This document shows positions 17,989 to 26,701 of a stretch of 64,000 nucleotides of DNA, piece after piece. Location: contig CAISYC010000064.1 of the NCBI GenBank assembly GCA_903889565.1, positions 186,001 to 250,000 of the forward strand, written 5' to 3'. This DNA comes from an uncultured beta proteobacterium (GTDB taxonomy: Bacteria > Pseudomonadota > Gammaproteobacteria > Burkholderiales > SG8-41). Below the pieces are notes generated by a model that was not told the DNA's origin, searched no databases, and saw only the letters and a list, made by a program, of their open reading frames with translations. The stretch's first letter is position 1. Each line of letters begins with the position of its first letter. The translations under genes were made by a program, and so were the position numbers.

Positions 17989-18056
17989 CCCTCACCCCAG
18001 CCCTCTCCTCGAGGGAGAGGGTGAGAACAGCCATGATTCGCTGATGCGAATCATGG
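17989..18056. repeat. Composite two-hairpin dispersed repeat, family B (copy 1)
   Basis: The first hairpin is built from CCCTCACCCCAGCCCTCTCC and its complement GGGAGAGGGTGAG. It is followed by a second hairpin, TGATTCGC-TGAT-GCGAATCA. Other copies with the same two-part layout are at 32933-32998 (inverted) and 44474-44541, and partial copies are at 46891-46979. It sits directly after a stop codon and 17 bases before the next start. Confidence 0.85.
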
Positions 18057-18072
18057 AAGATCAAAGGTAGTC

Positions 18073-18813
18073 ATGGCTGAACAAGAACGCGTCCGCGTCT
18101 CCAAAATACTTTCGCAGCTGGGCCTATGCTCGCGCCGCGAGGCCGACGCCTTCATCGAACGCGGCTGGGTGCTGGTGGATGGCGAACCGGTGACCGAACT
18201 CGGCACCCGCGTGTTCCCGCACCAGAAGGTGACGCTGACGAAATCCGCGCAGACCAGGCAGGATGCCAGCGTCACCATCCTGATGCACAAGCCGATCGGC
18301 ATCGTGTCGGGTCAACCGGAACCGGGCTACAAGCCGGCGCTGTCGCTGGTCACCGCGGAAGCGCATTTCAAGGGCGACAAATCGCCGCAGCGCTTTCACC
18401 CGATGCAGGTAAAAGGACTCGCCCCCGCCGGCCGCCTCGACATCGACTCGACCGGCCTGCTGGTGTTGACGCAGGACGGGCGCGTCGCCAAACAGTTGAT
18501 CGGTGAAAACTCGCCCATCGAAAAAGAATATCTCGTCCGCATCGTCGGCACGCTGACCAACGAGGGCCTCGCCAAACTCAATTACGGCCTGAGTCTCGAT
18601 GGTCAGGCCCTGCGCCGCGCGCAGGTCAGCTGGCTCAACAAGGAACAGCTGCGTTTTATTCTGCGCGAGGGCAAGAAGCGCCAGATCCGCCGCATGTGCG
18701 AACTGGTCGGCGTGCGCGTCGCCGGTCTCAAGCGCGTGCGTATCGGCAAGGTCATGCTCGGCGATCTGCCGCTGGGACAGTGGCGCTATCTGCGTTCCGA
18801 CGAATCGTTCTGA
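18073..18813 (+). CDS. RluF-like 23S rRNA pseudouridine synthase
   Basis: 246 residues. An N-terminal S4 RNA-binding domain (RVSKILSQLGLCSRREADAFI, then VLVDGEPV) is followed by the RsuA/RluB/E/F catalytic domain, with the catalytic Asp123 in GRLDIDSTGLLVL. The conserved KEYLV and GKKRQIRRMCE blocks complete the active site. The enzyme isomerises uridine to pseudouridine in large-subunit rRNA. Among the family, the closing LGDLPLGQWRYL and the S4 spacing are closest to RluF (U2604 in E. coli), but RluB or RluE specificity is not excluded. Residues 94-118 carry a short insert relative to E. coli RluF. It is probably transcribed alone. Confidence 0.85.
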   Translation: MAEQERVRVSKILSQLGLCSRREADAFIERGWVLVDGEPVTELGTRVFPHQKVTLTKSAQTRQDASVTILMHKPIGIVSGQPEPGYKPALSLVTAEAHFKGDKSPQRFHPMQVKGLAPAGRLDIDSTGLLVLTQDGRVAKQLIGENSPIEKEYLVRIVGTLTNEGLAKLNYGLSLDGQALRRAQVSWLNKEQLRFILREGKKRQIRRMCELVGVRVAGLKRVRIGKVMLGDLPLGQWRYLRSDESF

Positions 18814-18878
18814 ACCGCCGCTTCCATCGGCGGCAGATTATTTCAGCAATTCATCGTCATACAGTTTTGGAGAACTCT

Positions 18879-20042
18879 ATGTCCGGCGTCACCTGGATCG
18901 ACACCTTCCCCGGCAACCAGCTGTGGTCGAATGCGCTGCTCGTCACCAAGGGCATGGCGCCCTACAACGCGGTGGCGATGGGCGAGATCGATCTCGTCTG
19001 CGAACGCCTGCGCCCGCAGCAGACCAAAGCCGAGGCCTGGCGCGACGAATGGGCGCGCATGGGCGCGCAATGCGAAAAAAGCGGCGATGCCGCCGCGGCA
19101 GCCGGCAACCAGATGACGGCCGGCAATTACTATCTGCGTGCGGGCATGTATTACTTCACCGCCGAGCGCTTCATCTACCCGGGCGCAGAGAAGCGCGCGA
19201 TGGGACAAAAAGCGATCGAGATGCAGCAGGCCGGCCTGCTGCGGCGTTACGCCAATCTCGAACGCGTCGAAGTGCCCTTCGGCAACGCCAGCCTGCCCGC
19301 CTGCTTCATGAAGGCCGAAGGCGCCAAGGGCCCTGCCCCTACCGTGGTCGTTTTCGACGGCATGGATAACTGTAAAGAGATGAGCATCCTCTTCAACGGC
19401 CTCGAATTCGCCAAACGCGGTTTCAACACGCTCGCCATCGACGGACCCGGCCAGGGCGAGTCACTGCGCCTGCGCGATCTCTACGCGCGGCACGACTACG
19501 AAGTCGCCGGCAGCGCCGCCTTCGATTACGTGTCGAAACGCGCCGACGTCGATGCGAAAAAAGTCGTCGTCATGGGCTACAGCTTCGGCGGCTATTACTC
19601 ATCGCGCGTCGCCGCGTTTGAAAGACGCTACGCCGCCGGGGTGGCGTTCGCCGCTCTGCACTGGGACCTGCATGCATGGCAAAAAGAGATCAAGCGCAAG
19701 CAGGACGAAAACCCGACCGCCGTCGCGCAATCCACCTTTCATTTTCAGTGGATCATGGGCTGCCTCGGCGACGCCGATGCGGCGATCGAGAAGGCACGCA
19801 AGTTTTCGCTGGTGGACGTGGCGCCGCAGATCAGCTGCCCCTTTCTCATCCTGCACGGACAGGACGACCGGGTAGTACCGCTGCCGTCGGCGCACAAGCT
19901 TTATGACGCCGTCGGCTCCAGGCAGAAACACCTCAAACTCTTCAGCACCGAAGAAACCGGCGCGCAGCACGCGCAAGTCGATAACCGCGTAATTGGCGTT
20001 GATTACATCGCGGACTGGATCGCTGCAACGCTCAATTCGTAG
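18879..20042 (+). CDS. Alpha/beta hydrolase of the 2,6-dihydroxypseudooxynicotine-hydrolase type (paralogue 1)
   Basis: 387 residues. A helical N-terminal cap region (about 1-125, with YLRAGMYYFTAERF) precedes an alpha/beta hydrolase core. The nucleophile elbow is GYSFGGYYS (Ser near 234). The acid is in GQDDRVVP near 327 and the His near the C-terminus in GAQHAQVD. The oxyanion region is VVVFDGMDNCKEM. Long helical N-terminal caps of this kind are found in DHPON hydrolase and related C-C bond hydrolases. The start at 18879 is at the ATG after TTTTGGAGAAC. A divergent paralogue is encoded at 27720-28886. The 517 bases downstream carry no gene. Confidence 0.86.
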   Translation: MSGVTWIDTFPGNQLWSNALLVTKGMAPYNAVAMGEIDLVCERLRPQQTKAEAWRDEWARMGAQCEKSGDAAAAAGNQMTAGNYYLRAGMYYFTAERFIYPGAEKRAMGQKAIEMQQAGLLRRYANLERVEVPFGNASLPACFMKAEGAKGPAPTVVVFDGMDNCKEMSILFNGLEFAKRGFNTLAIDGPGQGESLRLRDLYARHDYEVAGSAAFDYVSKRADVDAKKVVVMGYSFGGYYSSRVAAFERRYAAGVAFAALHWDLHAWQKEIKRKQDENPTAVAQSTFHFQWIMGCLGDADAAIEKARKFSLVDVAPQISCPFLILHGQDDRVVPLPSAHKLYDAVGSRQKHLKLFSTEETGAQHAQVDNRVIGVDYIADWIAATLNS

Positions 20043-20559
20043 TTGCGGCGAATCGGTCACATGGGCAATGTCCGCTTTTTCAAGGTTTTTGAACCGCCCG
20101 GCGAGGTCGCCGGGCAGCCACAACCGGTCAGTGGCTGTTCCTGGCACCACATCCCTGCTGGTGCGCACCGCGAGCGGCTTGTGCTGGGCGGCGCTTGCCA
20201 ATATGCGCAGCGAGGGCATTGATCTCGCCATGGACGAAATGATGTGACGGATAGCGAAGGCAGTGCCTGGCTGGCAAGTCTGATGGTCGGCGCGCAAGAA
20301 TACACGGAAGTCTAACCATCCATAATTATTGACGAGCGCCTGATCAACGGTGGACGTCAAACGATCGCTTCCTCACGAATTTCGACACACCCAGGGGCGT
20401 CGCATCCCGGCCACAAGCGGGCACTGACACCACCGAAAATGCGGGGCTTTCAACGACCGCTCCCAAAGATCAACCGGCCACCTGGAAAGCGACCCGCTAA
20501 ACCTCGGGCGGGCGTACTATGCGAGGCATAAGCAAGCCCATCTACACGAAGGGGTTTTC
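20043..20559. other. Gene-free 517-bp stretch left of the chemotaxis-like island
   Basis: No convincing coding sequence was found on either strand. A minus-strand open frame (about 20360 down into the hydrolase gene) has no recognisable motif and overlaps paralogue 1. The base composition is less extreme than the neighbouring genes and lacks their strong third-position GC bias. There is no terminal inverted repeat or transposase motif. It may be decayed mobile DNA or a long 5' region of the next gene. The last 50 bases contain a GAAGGGG ribosome-binding site for the gene at 20560. Confidence 0.5.
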
Positions 20560-23500
20560 ATGGCCACCAAAAAGCCCGCTCTAAAGGCCAGACCCAAGCC
20601 CGCCGCCAAGTCAACGGCAGAGCGCATCCCGCTTGCCAGCCCCCCCCCCCCCGCAGCAATGGATGAAGTACCGGCAGCGGCTGCTTCTGCCGGGTCTGCC
20701 GTTGCCCCCGCCTTCCCCATCGTCGGCATCGGCGCCTCCGCCGGCGGGCTGGAAGCCTTCGAGGCGTTTTTTCACGCCTGTCCGGCGGACACCGGCATGG
20801 CGTTCGTGCTGGTGCCGCATCTCGACCCCGGCCATGAGAGCCTGCTGACCGAAATCCTGCAACGTTCCACCGCCATGCCGGTGGTGCAGGCGCTCGACCA
20901 GGTGGTTGTCGCCGCTGACCACGTCTATGTCATCCCGCCCAACCGCGAGATGGCCATTCTCAATGGCATCTTGCAACTCTCGGTGCCGGAACTGGCGCGC
21001 GGCATGCGCATGCCAATAGACGCCTTCCTGCGCTCGCTGGCCGAAGATCAGGCCGAGCGTGCCATCGGCATCATCCTCTCCGGCACCGCCACCGACGGCA
21101 CCCTGGGCCTGCGCGCCATCCTCGGCGCCGGGGGAGTCTGCATGGTGCAGGACCCGGCCACCGCCAAGTATGACGGCATGCCGCAAAGCGCCATCCACGC
21201 CGGCTACGCGACGCACATTCTGCCCGCAGACAAAATGCCGGCGATGCTACTGAATATTGCCCGCCAGGCCACCTTCAGGGTCGCCGTGCCGGTCGTCAGA
21301 CCAGAAAAAGCCGTGAACGGCATGAACCAGGTGCTACTTCAACTGCGCAGCAGCACCGGTCACGACTTCTCGCTCTACAAGAAGAGCACCATCGGCCGTC
21401 GCATCGAGCGGCGCATGGCGCAACATAACATTGACGATGTGGCGGTATATGCGCGATTCCTCAAGAAGAACCCCGTCGAGACACAAAAGCTGTTCAAGGA
21501 ATTGCTGATCAACGTTACCAGCTTCTTTCGCGATCCCGATGCTTTTGTCGCACTCAAGAACACCATCCTGCCGCCGCTCCTGGCGGGCAAGCCGACCGGC
21601 TACGTGTTCCGGGTCTGGGTGGCGGGCTGCGCCAGCGGCGAGGAAGCCTACTCGATCGCCATCGTGCTGATGGAGTTGCTGGACGAGATCAAGGCCCGCC
21701 ACGAACAGGAGTTGAGCATCCAGATCTACGCCACCGATCTCGACGACGACGCCATTGCCACGGCGCGCGCCGGCCGCTATCCGCCCAACATCGTGCAGGA
21801 CGTCACGCCGGAACGCCTGCGCCGCTTCTTTACCAAGGATGAGGCCGGTTACAAGGTAAAGAAGGATATCCGCGACCTGGTGGTGTTCGCCGTGCAGAGC
21901 GTGATCAAAGATCCGCCGTTCACCAGGCTCGACTTGCTCAGTTGCCGCAACCTTCTAATCTATCTGGAATCGGAACAGCAAAACCGATTGATTCCCACGT
22001 TTCACTACGCCCTCAAACCCGACGGCGTACTGTTCCTGTCCACTTCGGAGAGCATCACCAACCATCCCGAGCTATTTTCAGCGCTCGACCGCAAGTGGAA
22101 ATTTTACCGCGCGGTCCATTCCGCCGCTGCGACCCGTGCGCAGGCTGCCAGCTATGCGTCGTGGGCCGAGAACAGCGACAGCAGGGCGCCCGAGGTAGTC
22201 ATGAATAAACCCAAGCAAACCAATTTTGACGAACTGACCCGGCGTGTATTGCTGCAATCCTACGCGCCGGCCTCGGTTGTCACCGACCTCAAGGGCAACA
22301 TCCTTTACGTGTACGGTGACACCGGCCGCTACCTGCGTCCCGCCCCCGGCCAGGCCACACTCAACGTAGTCGGGATGGCCCGTGAGGGGCTGCAACTTGA
22401 CCTACGCAGCATTTTCCTCAACGACCCCGCCCATGCAGTGCCGACGCTGAACCGGGAAGTGTCGGTAAAGACCAACGGTGGTTTCTCGATGGTGAGCTTC
22501 AGCGTGCGGCGGATGCCGACGCAGCACAGGGATGCGGGTGTCGAGGCCGGCGAGACTTTGCTGCTGGTGAGCTTTCAGGATATTGCCGGGTCAGCCAACC
22601 CCCCTGCCAAACCCGCTGGGGGCGGCCGTGGCGGGAAATCGGGCAAGAGCGGCGGCAAGAGCGCCAGCGCCCCGGCTGACCAGCAGCACGTCGAACAACT
22701 GGAGCGCGAACTGGCCTATGCCCGTGAGAACCAGCAAGCGACCACCGAGGAACAACAGGCGTTCAACGAAGAACTCAAATCCACCAACGAAGAATTGCAA
22801 TCCACTAATGAGGAACTGCAATCCTCCAACGAAGAGCTGGAGACCGCCAAGGAAGAACTGCAATCGTTGAATGAAGAAATGGTCACGGTGAATTCCGAGC
22901 TGAATGCCAAGATCGAGCAGATGAGCGACATTCAGAACGATGTCAAGAACCTGATGGACAGCAGCAGTATCGGCACCCTGTTCATCGACCACCATCTGTT
23001 CATCCGGCGCTACACGCCGGCGACCGTGAAGATCTACCGCGTAATCCCGTCCGACATCGGCCGCCCCCTGGCCGACATCAAGTCGAACATCGAGGGCAAT
23101 GACCTGCTGGCCGAGCTTCAGACCGTGCTCGATACCCTGATTCCCATCGAGCGTGAAGTGCGCACCACAGACGGGGCGTGGTATCTGGCACGCATGCAGC
23201 CCTACCGAACCCTGGATAATGTCATCGCGGGCGTGGTGCTGACCTCCACCACGGTGACCGACTACAAGCTTGCCAGCGAGGCGGTGAAGCGGGCGCAGGT
23301 CCTGGCCGAGGGCATCATCAATACTGTCAGCGAGCCGCTGATCGTGCTCGACAGCGCCTTGCAGGTGGTCTCCGCCGGCCGCTCGTTCTACCGACATTTC
23401 CGGGTCACGCCGGAAGACACGGTGGGGCGCAAGATTTACGACTTGGGCAATGGTCAGTGGGCCATCCCGGCCTTGCGCGAACTGCTGGAGAACATCCTGC

Positions 23501-23661
23501 CGCAGAAGCAGGTGATGGACGGCTACGTCGTCGAACATGACTTCCCCAGCCTCGGCCCGCGCCGCATGGTGTTGAACGCCCGGCGCATCGTCACCGCGCC
23601 AGGCGATACCGAATTGATCCTGTTGGCCATGGTGGCGATTGAGCCTCTGGAAAAATCATGA
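20560..23661 (+). CDS. CheB-CheR fusion with coiled coil and two PAS domains (no kinase domain)
   Basis: 1033 residues. A Pro/Ala-rich leader (1-50) precedes a CheB methylesterase domain with Ser60 in GIGASAGG, His87 in VPHLDPGH, and Asp in SGTATDGTLG near 178. A CheR methyltransferase follows at about 255-510 (RRIERRM; AdoMet site AGCASGEEAYS near 356; SCRNLLIY). A heptad coiled coil spans 708-795 (ELQSTNE-type repeats), and two PAS domains span about 800-905 and 915-1030. Related proteins usually continue into a histidine kinase, but this one stops after PAS 2. No receiver domain precedes CheB. A run of 13 C encodes Pro28-31. The next gene overlaps by 4 bases. Confidence 0.9.
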   Translation: MATKKPALKARPKPAAKSTAERIPLASPPPPAAMDEVPAAAASAGSAVAPAFPIVGIGASAGGLEAFEAFFHACPADTGMAFVLVPHLDPGHESLLTEILQRSTAMPVVQALDQVVVAADHVYVIPPNREMAILNGILQLSVPELARGMRMPIDAFLRSLAEDQAERAIGIILSGTATDGTLGLRAILGAGGVCMVQDPATAKYDGMPQSAIHAGYATHILPADKMPAMLLNIARQATFRVAVPVVRPEKAVNGMNQVLLQLRSSTGHDFSLYKKSTIGRRIERRMAQHNIDDVAVYARFLKKNPVETQKLFKELLINVTSFFRDPDAFVALKNTILPPLLAGKPTGYVFRVWVAGCASGEEAYSIAIVLMELLDEIKARHEQELSIQIYATDLDDDAIATARAGRYPPNIVQDVTPERLRRFFTKDEAGYKVKKDIRDLVVFAVQSVIKDPPFTRLDLLSCRNLLIYLESEQQNRLIPTFHYALKPDGVLFLSTSESITNHPELFSALDRKWKFYRAVHSAAATRAQAASYASWAENSDSRAPEVVMNKPKQTNFDELTRRVLLQSYAPASVVTDLKGNILYVYGDTGRYLRPAPGQATLNVVGMAREGLQLDLRSIFLNDPAHAVPTLNREVSVKTNGGFSMVSFSVRRMPTQHRDAGVEAGETLLLVSFQDIAGSANPPAKPAGGGRGGKSGKSGGKSASAPADQQHVEQLERELAYARENQQATTEEQQAFNEELKSTNEELQSTNEELQSSNEELETAKEELQSLNEEMVTVNSELNAKIEQMSDIQNDVKNLMDSSSIGTLFIDHHLFIRRYTPATVKIYRVIPSDIGRPLADIKSNIEGNDLLAELQTVLDTLIPIEREVRTTDGAWYLARMQPYRTLDNVIAGVVLTSTTVTDYKLASEAVKRAQVLAEGIINTVSEPLIVLDSALQVVSAGRSFYRHFRVTPEDTVGRKIYDLGNGQWAIPALRELLENILPQKQVMDGYVVEHDFPSLGPRRMVLNARRIVTAPGDTELILLAMVAIEPLEKS
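20640..20652 (+). repeat. Homopolymeric C13 tract inside the CheB-CheR gene
   Basis: Thirteen consecutive C bases begin at the last base of codon 27 (Ser) and encode Pro28-31 in frame. No comparable tract was noticed elsewhere in the window. Loss or gain of one C would frameshift the protein within 31 residues of its start. Poly-C tracts of this length are typical slipped-strand phase-variation sites, but they are also prone to sequencing error. Confidence 0.9.
22771..22875 (+). repeat. Five in-frame 21-bp heptad units in the coiled coil
   Basis: The units ELKSTNE, ELQSTNE, ELQSSNE, ELETAKE and ELQSLNE follow one another and make a strict heptad register. This heptad run is a known signature of CheB/CheR fusion proteins. 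At DNA level the first three units are similar enough to allow unit gain or loss without a frameshift. Confidence 0.85.
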
Positions 23662-25724
23662 GTACGGCCGACGACAAGAAGGTGCAGGAACAAAAACTGC
23701 GATCGCTGGCGGAGAGTGCCGTCCCCTTTACGGCTGCTCCGACTGCGCGCCCTGTTGAAGAACTGCTGCATGAACTTCAGGTACACCAGGTTGAGCTGGA
23801 GATACAGAACGAAGCCTTGCGCCTGGCGCAGAGCGAGCTGGAGGAATCGCGCGACCGCTATGTCGATCTGTATGAGTTTGCCCCGATTGGCTATCTCAGC
23901 CTTGCCGTCGATGGCCTGATCGACGAGATCAACCTCACAGGCATCAATCTGCTGGGAAAGGACCGCAAGGATCTCCTGAAAAAGCGCCTCACCGCGTTGG
24001 TGATCCCTGAAGACCGGGATCGCTGGAATCAGTGTTTCCTCAACGTAAAAAAGCCGGACGGGGCAGGCCGGGTGGAACTGGGCTTGCAGCGTGGCGATGG
24101 CACGGTGATTCAGGCGCAGCTGGACTGCGAGCGAACAAAAGTCGGCGCTGGCGATATGGCGGTTCGTATTGCGCTGACCGACATCAGCGAGCGCAAGAAA
24201 ACCGAGAAGGCTCTACGCGAGAGCGAGAAGCGCTATCGGGCCGTGATTCAGTCGTCCAACGACGCCATCATTACTGCCGATAGCATGGGCCATATAGTGG
24301 GCTGGAACCGTTGCGCCGAGATTATCTTCGGCTACACGGAGGCGGAAGTCAGCGGTACTTCGCTAGCCCTCATAATGCCAGAACGATACCGCGACAGACA
24401 TCTGTCGGGCATGAAGCGAGTGCAGTCCGGCGAGAAGCCCCTCATCATCGGACAAACAATGGAAGTGCATGGTTTGCGCACGGACGGGTGCGAGTTTCCA
24501 ATGGAACTGTCGCTGGCGCACTGGGAAGACAGCGAGGGGCACTTCTTCACGGGAACGATGCGCGACATCACCGAACGCAAGTCCGCCGAACTTGCATTAA
24601 TAGCCACCACCCGTGCACTAAAAATACTTAGTGAATGTAATGTCGCGTTACTTAGAGCAGACACAGAATCAATGTTGCTTTCGGAGTATTGCCGCATCGC
24701 CGTTGAGACAGGGGGCTATCGCATGGCCTGGGTTGGTCTGGCAGAGGACGGAGATGACAAGATTGTTAAGCCAATTTCACGTTTTGGGCAGGATGACGGA
24801 TATTTAGCGTTGTCGAAGATTACGTGGGCAGTGAGCGATCATGGTTATGGTCCTACGGGGAAGGCGATACGTTCCAAAACAGTTCAATTCGTCGACAATA
24901 TTGCTACAGATCCAGCGATGACCCCATGGCGTGATGAAGCATTAATGCGCGGTTACCAGTCATCCATTGCAGTTCCATTTTCGCTCCCAAACGGAGTGAT
25001 GGCTTGCCTTACTCTCTATAGTCCAAAGATTGATATTTGGTCGACTCCTGAGTGTAAATTGTTGCAAGAGATTGCATCTGACCTTGCTTTTGGAATTTCG
25101 GCGCTACGGACCGCAACCGACAATATTCAATATCAAACCAGCCTGAGAGATAGCCTTGAGAAAACCATACAAGTACTCGCAGACACTGGCGAAGAGCGGG
25201 ATTCCTATACCGCAGGCCATCAAAGGCGTGTCGCTGATTTGTGTACGGGAATTGCCACTGAACTTGGCCTCTCTGCGGACCGCGTTCACGGACTCCATCT
25301 TGCGGCTACAATTCATGATATAGGCAAGATCGGTATCCCGGCCGAAATACTTGCCAAGCCACGGCGTTTATCCACGATGGAATTTGGCTTGATCAAGGAA
25401 CATCCAACCATAGGTTTTAATATTCTCAAAGATGTCAGCTTCCCTTGGCCGATCGCCCAAATCATTGCCCAACATCACGAGCGCATTGATGGATCGGGCT
25501 ACCCCCTGGGATTAAAGGGAGGCGAATTGCTGATGGAGTCGAAGATTCTTGGTGTCGCAGACATCGTTGAAGCTATGGCATCACATCGTCCCTATCGTCC
25601 AGCTTTGGGCATTGAAGCCGCCTTAAATGAGATTGCCACACAACGCGGTACCGCATTAGATGCGGAAGTAGTAGATGCGTGCCTGCGAGTTTTCAACGAG
25701 AAAAATTACAGATTTGAAGAGTAG
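23658..25724 (+). CDS. PAS-PAS-GAF-HD-GYP protein (predicted cyclic-di-GMP phosphodiesterase)
   Basis: 688 residues. An N-terminal helix (about 30-65, ELLHELQVHQVELEIQNEAL) precedes PAS 1 (65-185) and PAS 2 (195-315), each ending in DI(S/T)ERK. A GAF domain follows (about 325-480), then HD-GYP (500-680). The metal pair HD is in ATIHDIGKIGIP near 550. The HHERIDGSGYP signature near 606 defines catalytically competent HD-GYP phosphodiesterases. No membrane segment is seen. The ATG at 23658 overlaps the stop of the CheB-CheR gene, so the two are coupled. From about 24590 the codon usage becomes markedly AT-richer, exactly at the PAS 2/GAF junction, which suggests a mosaic gene. Confidence 0.92.
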   Translation: MSTADDKKVQEQKLRSLAESAVPFTAAPTARPVEELLHELQVHQVELEIQNEALRLAQSELEESRDRYVDLYEFAPIGYLSLAVDGLIDEINLTGINLLGKDRKDLLKKRLTALVIPEDRDRWNQCFLNVKKPDGAGRVELGLQRGDGTVIQAQLDCERTKVGAGDMAVRIALTDISERKKTEKALRESEKRYRAVIQSSNDAIITADSMGHIVGWNRCAEIIFGYTEAEVSGTSLALIMPERYRDRHLSGMKRVQSGEKPLIIGQTMEVHGLRTDGCEFPMELSLAHWEDSEGHFFTGTMRDITERKSAELALIATTRALKILSECNVALLRADTESMLLSEYCRIAVETGGYRMAWVGLAEDGDDKIVKPISRFGQDDGYLALSKITWAVSDHGYGPTGKAIRSKTVQFVDNIATDPAMTPWRDEALMRGYQSSIAVPFSLPNGVMACLTLYSPKIDIWSTPECKLLQEIASDLAFGISALRTATDNIQYQTSLRDSLEKTIQVLADTGEERDSYTAGHQRRVADLCTGIATELGLSADRVHGLHLAATIHDIGKIGIPAEILAKPRRLSTMEFGLIKEHPTIGFNILKDVSFPWPIAQIIAQHHERIDGSGYPLGLKGGELLMESKILGVADIVEAMASHRPYRPALGIEAALNEIATQRGTALDAEVVDACLRVFNEKNYRFEE

Positions 25725-25977
25725 GGAATCACTGGATATGGCGGCCTGAAAGCAGCCATTGATCAATGTCTGCAACGGGTCGATTCCAGCCTGTCGTGCT
25801 TCCGGCGAGTAGACGTTCACCATTCCTGAAACCAGACTCTGGTTGCCAAATCGCGTTGCGACTATCAGACCCGATCCGTAACACCATATCCGCGAAAGCG
25901 GGCATCCTGGTTTTGCATCTTACGGAAAATCCCGGGCTCCCTCATTCGAGGGAGCGACGGCGACTGTTCAACGAACG
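25725..25977. other. Intergenic region at the right edge of the island
   Basis: 253 bases without a gene. It holds a fragment resembling common proteobacterial short repeats (GCAGCCATTGATCAATGTCTGC at about 25753-25774), a CCGCGAAAGCGGG palindrome fragment near 25899, and the hairpin at 25936-25955. The composition returns to that of the backbone at the isochorismatase gene. Confidence 0.5.
25936..25955. terminator. Perfect 8-bp hairpin after the isochorismatase-family gene
   Basis: GCTCCCTC-ATTC-GAGGGAGC is a perfect stem with a 4-base loop. Read on the minus strand, it lies 22 bases after the isochorismatase-family stop and is followed by a weak ATTTTCC run. It could end transcription from either side, but the T tract is poor. 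Confidence 0.45.
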
Positions 25978-26682
25978 CTAAGCACTCGCGACGGATTTCC
26001 TGCCGGCAAGTTTTGCCGACAGTTCATTCAGCGTCAGCACCCAGCCGAGGCGCCGCTGAATGTTGGCGAGCGCGAATTCGTGCACATCGTTGCCGTAGGC
26101 CGAGGCCACGCATTCAGCGATCAGCACCATGCGAAAGCCGCGGTTGTAACCGCCGAAGGTGGTCGCCAGCACGCAGGTGTTGGTATTGCAGCCGGCGACC
26201 AGCAGCGTATTGCGGTTCATCGCGCGCAACAGCATTTCCAGCGGCGTGCCGTGAAAGCTGTCGAAGGTGCGTTTGCTGTCGACGATGTAATCAGACGACT
26301 GAATATCGAGGTCGGGCATGAACTGACCGCCGATCGAGCCCGGGCTTTTGTGATGCGCGAAATTGCTGCTCTTGTGCGGCGTGAACGATTCCTTGAGTTC
26401 GACCATCGCGCGCTCGAACGGATGCGTCGCCATCAGCGGCCGCTCCCACACCGTGGAGGCGTGCACGACAGCGATGCCGTTCGCGCGCGCCAGCGCCAGC
26501 AGGCGGTTGGTGCCCGCCATGACGCGCTTGCATTCGGGTTCCGGCACCGGCAGCGAAGCGTATTGCGGATCGAGATTGCCGCGCTGGCAGTCGATGGTGA
26601 GCACCGCGCAGTCCGCGGGATCGAGAGCCAGCGCATTCTTCATGCGCTCGATCATGTTTGAACGGTCGATCAGGTCTGCCAT
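25978..26682 (-). CDS. Isochorismatase-family amidohydrolase (cysteine hydrolase)
   Basis: 234 residues with the Asp-Lys-Cys triad of the family: Asp in VLTIDCQRGN (near 31), Lys in DSKRTFDSFHGTPLE, and Cys in GCNTNTCVLATT. Family members hydrolyse isochorismate, N-carbamoylsarcosine, nicotinamide, or maleamate (NicF). A Cys nucleophile with GCNTNTC favours an amide or imide substrate over isochorismate. It is cytoplasmic. It is the last gene of the minus-strand operon that includes a molybdenum hydroxylase, two receptors and an alpha/beta hydrolase, where an amidase for a ring-opened N-heterocycle would fit. It is separated from the upstream Bug gene by 19 bases. Confidence 0.85.
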   Translation of the reverse strand: MADLIDRSNMIERMKNALALDPADCAVLTIDCQRGNLDPQYASLPVPEPECKRVMAGTNRLLALARANGIAVVHASTVWERPLMATHPFERAMVELKESFTPHKSSNFAHHKSPGSIGGQFMPDLDIQSSDYIVDSKRTFDSFHGTPLEMLLRAMNRNTLLVAGCNTNTCVLATTFGGYNRGFRMVLIAECVASAYGNDVHEFALANIQRRLGWVLTLNELSAKLAGRKSVASA

Positions 26683-26701
26683 CGCGATTTCCCCCGCCTG
26701 T

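Noticed and set aside
19990-20360. Minus-strand open frame as a possible transposase remnant
   Set aside because: No DDE, HTH or other transposase motif could be seen, and it overlaps the end of a well-supported hydrolase gene.
22771-22875. Tandem 21-bp repeat as a possible mobile or microsatellite insertion
   Set aside because: The heptad run is a conserved coiled-coil signature of CheB-CheR proteins, so protein structure explains it.
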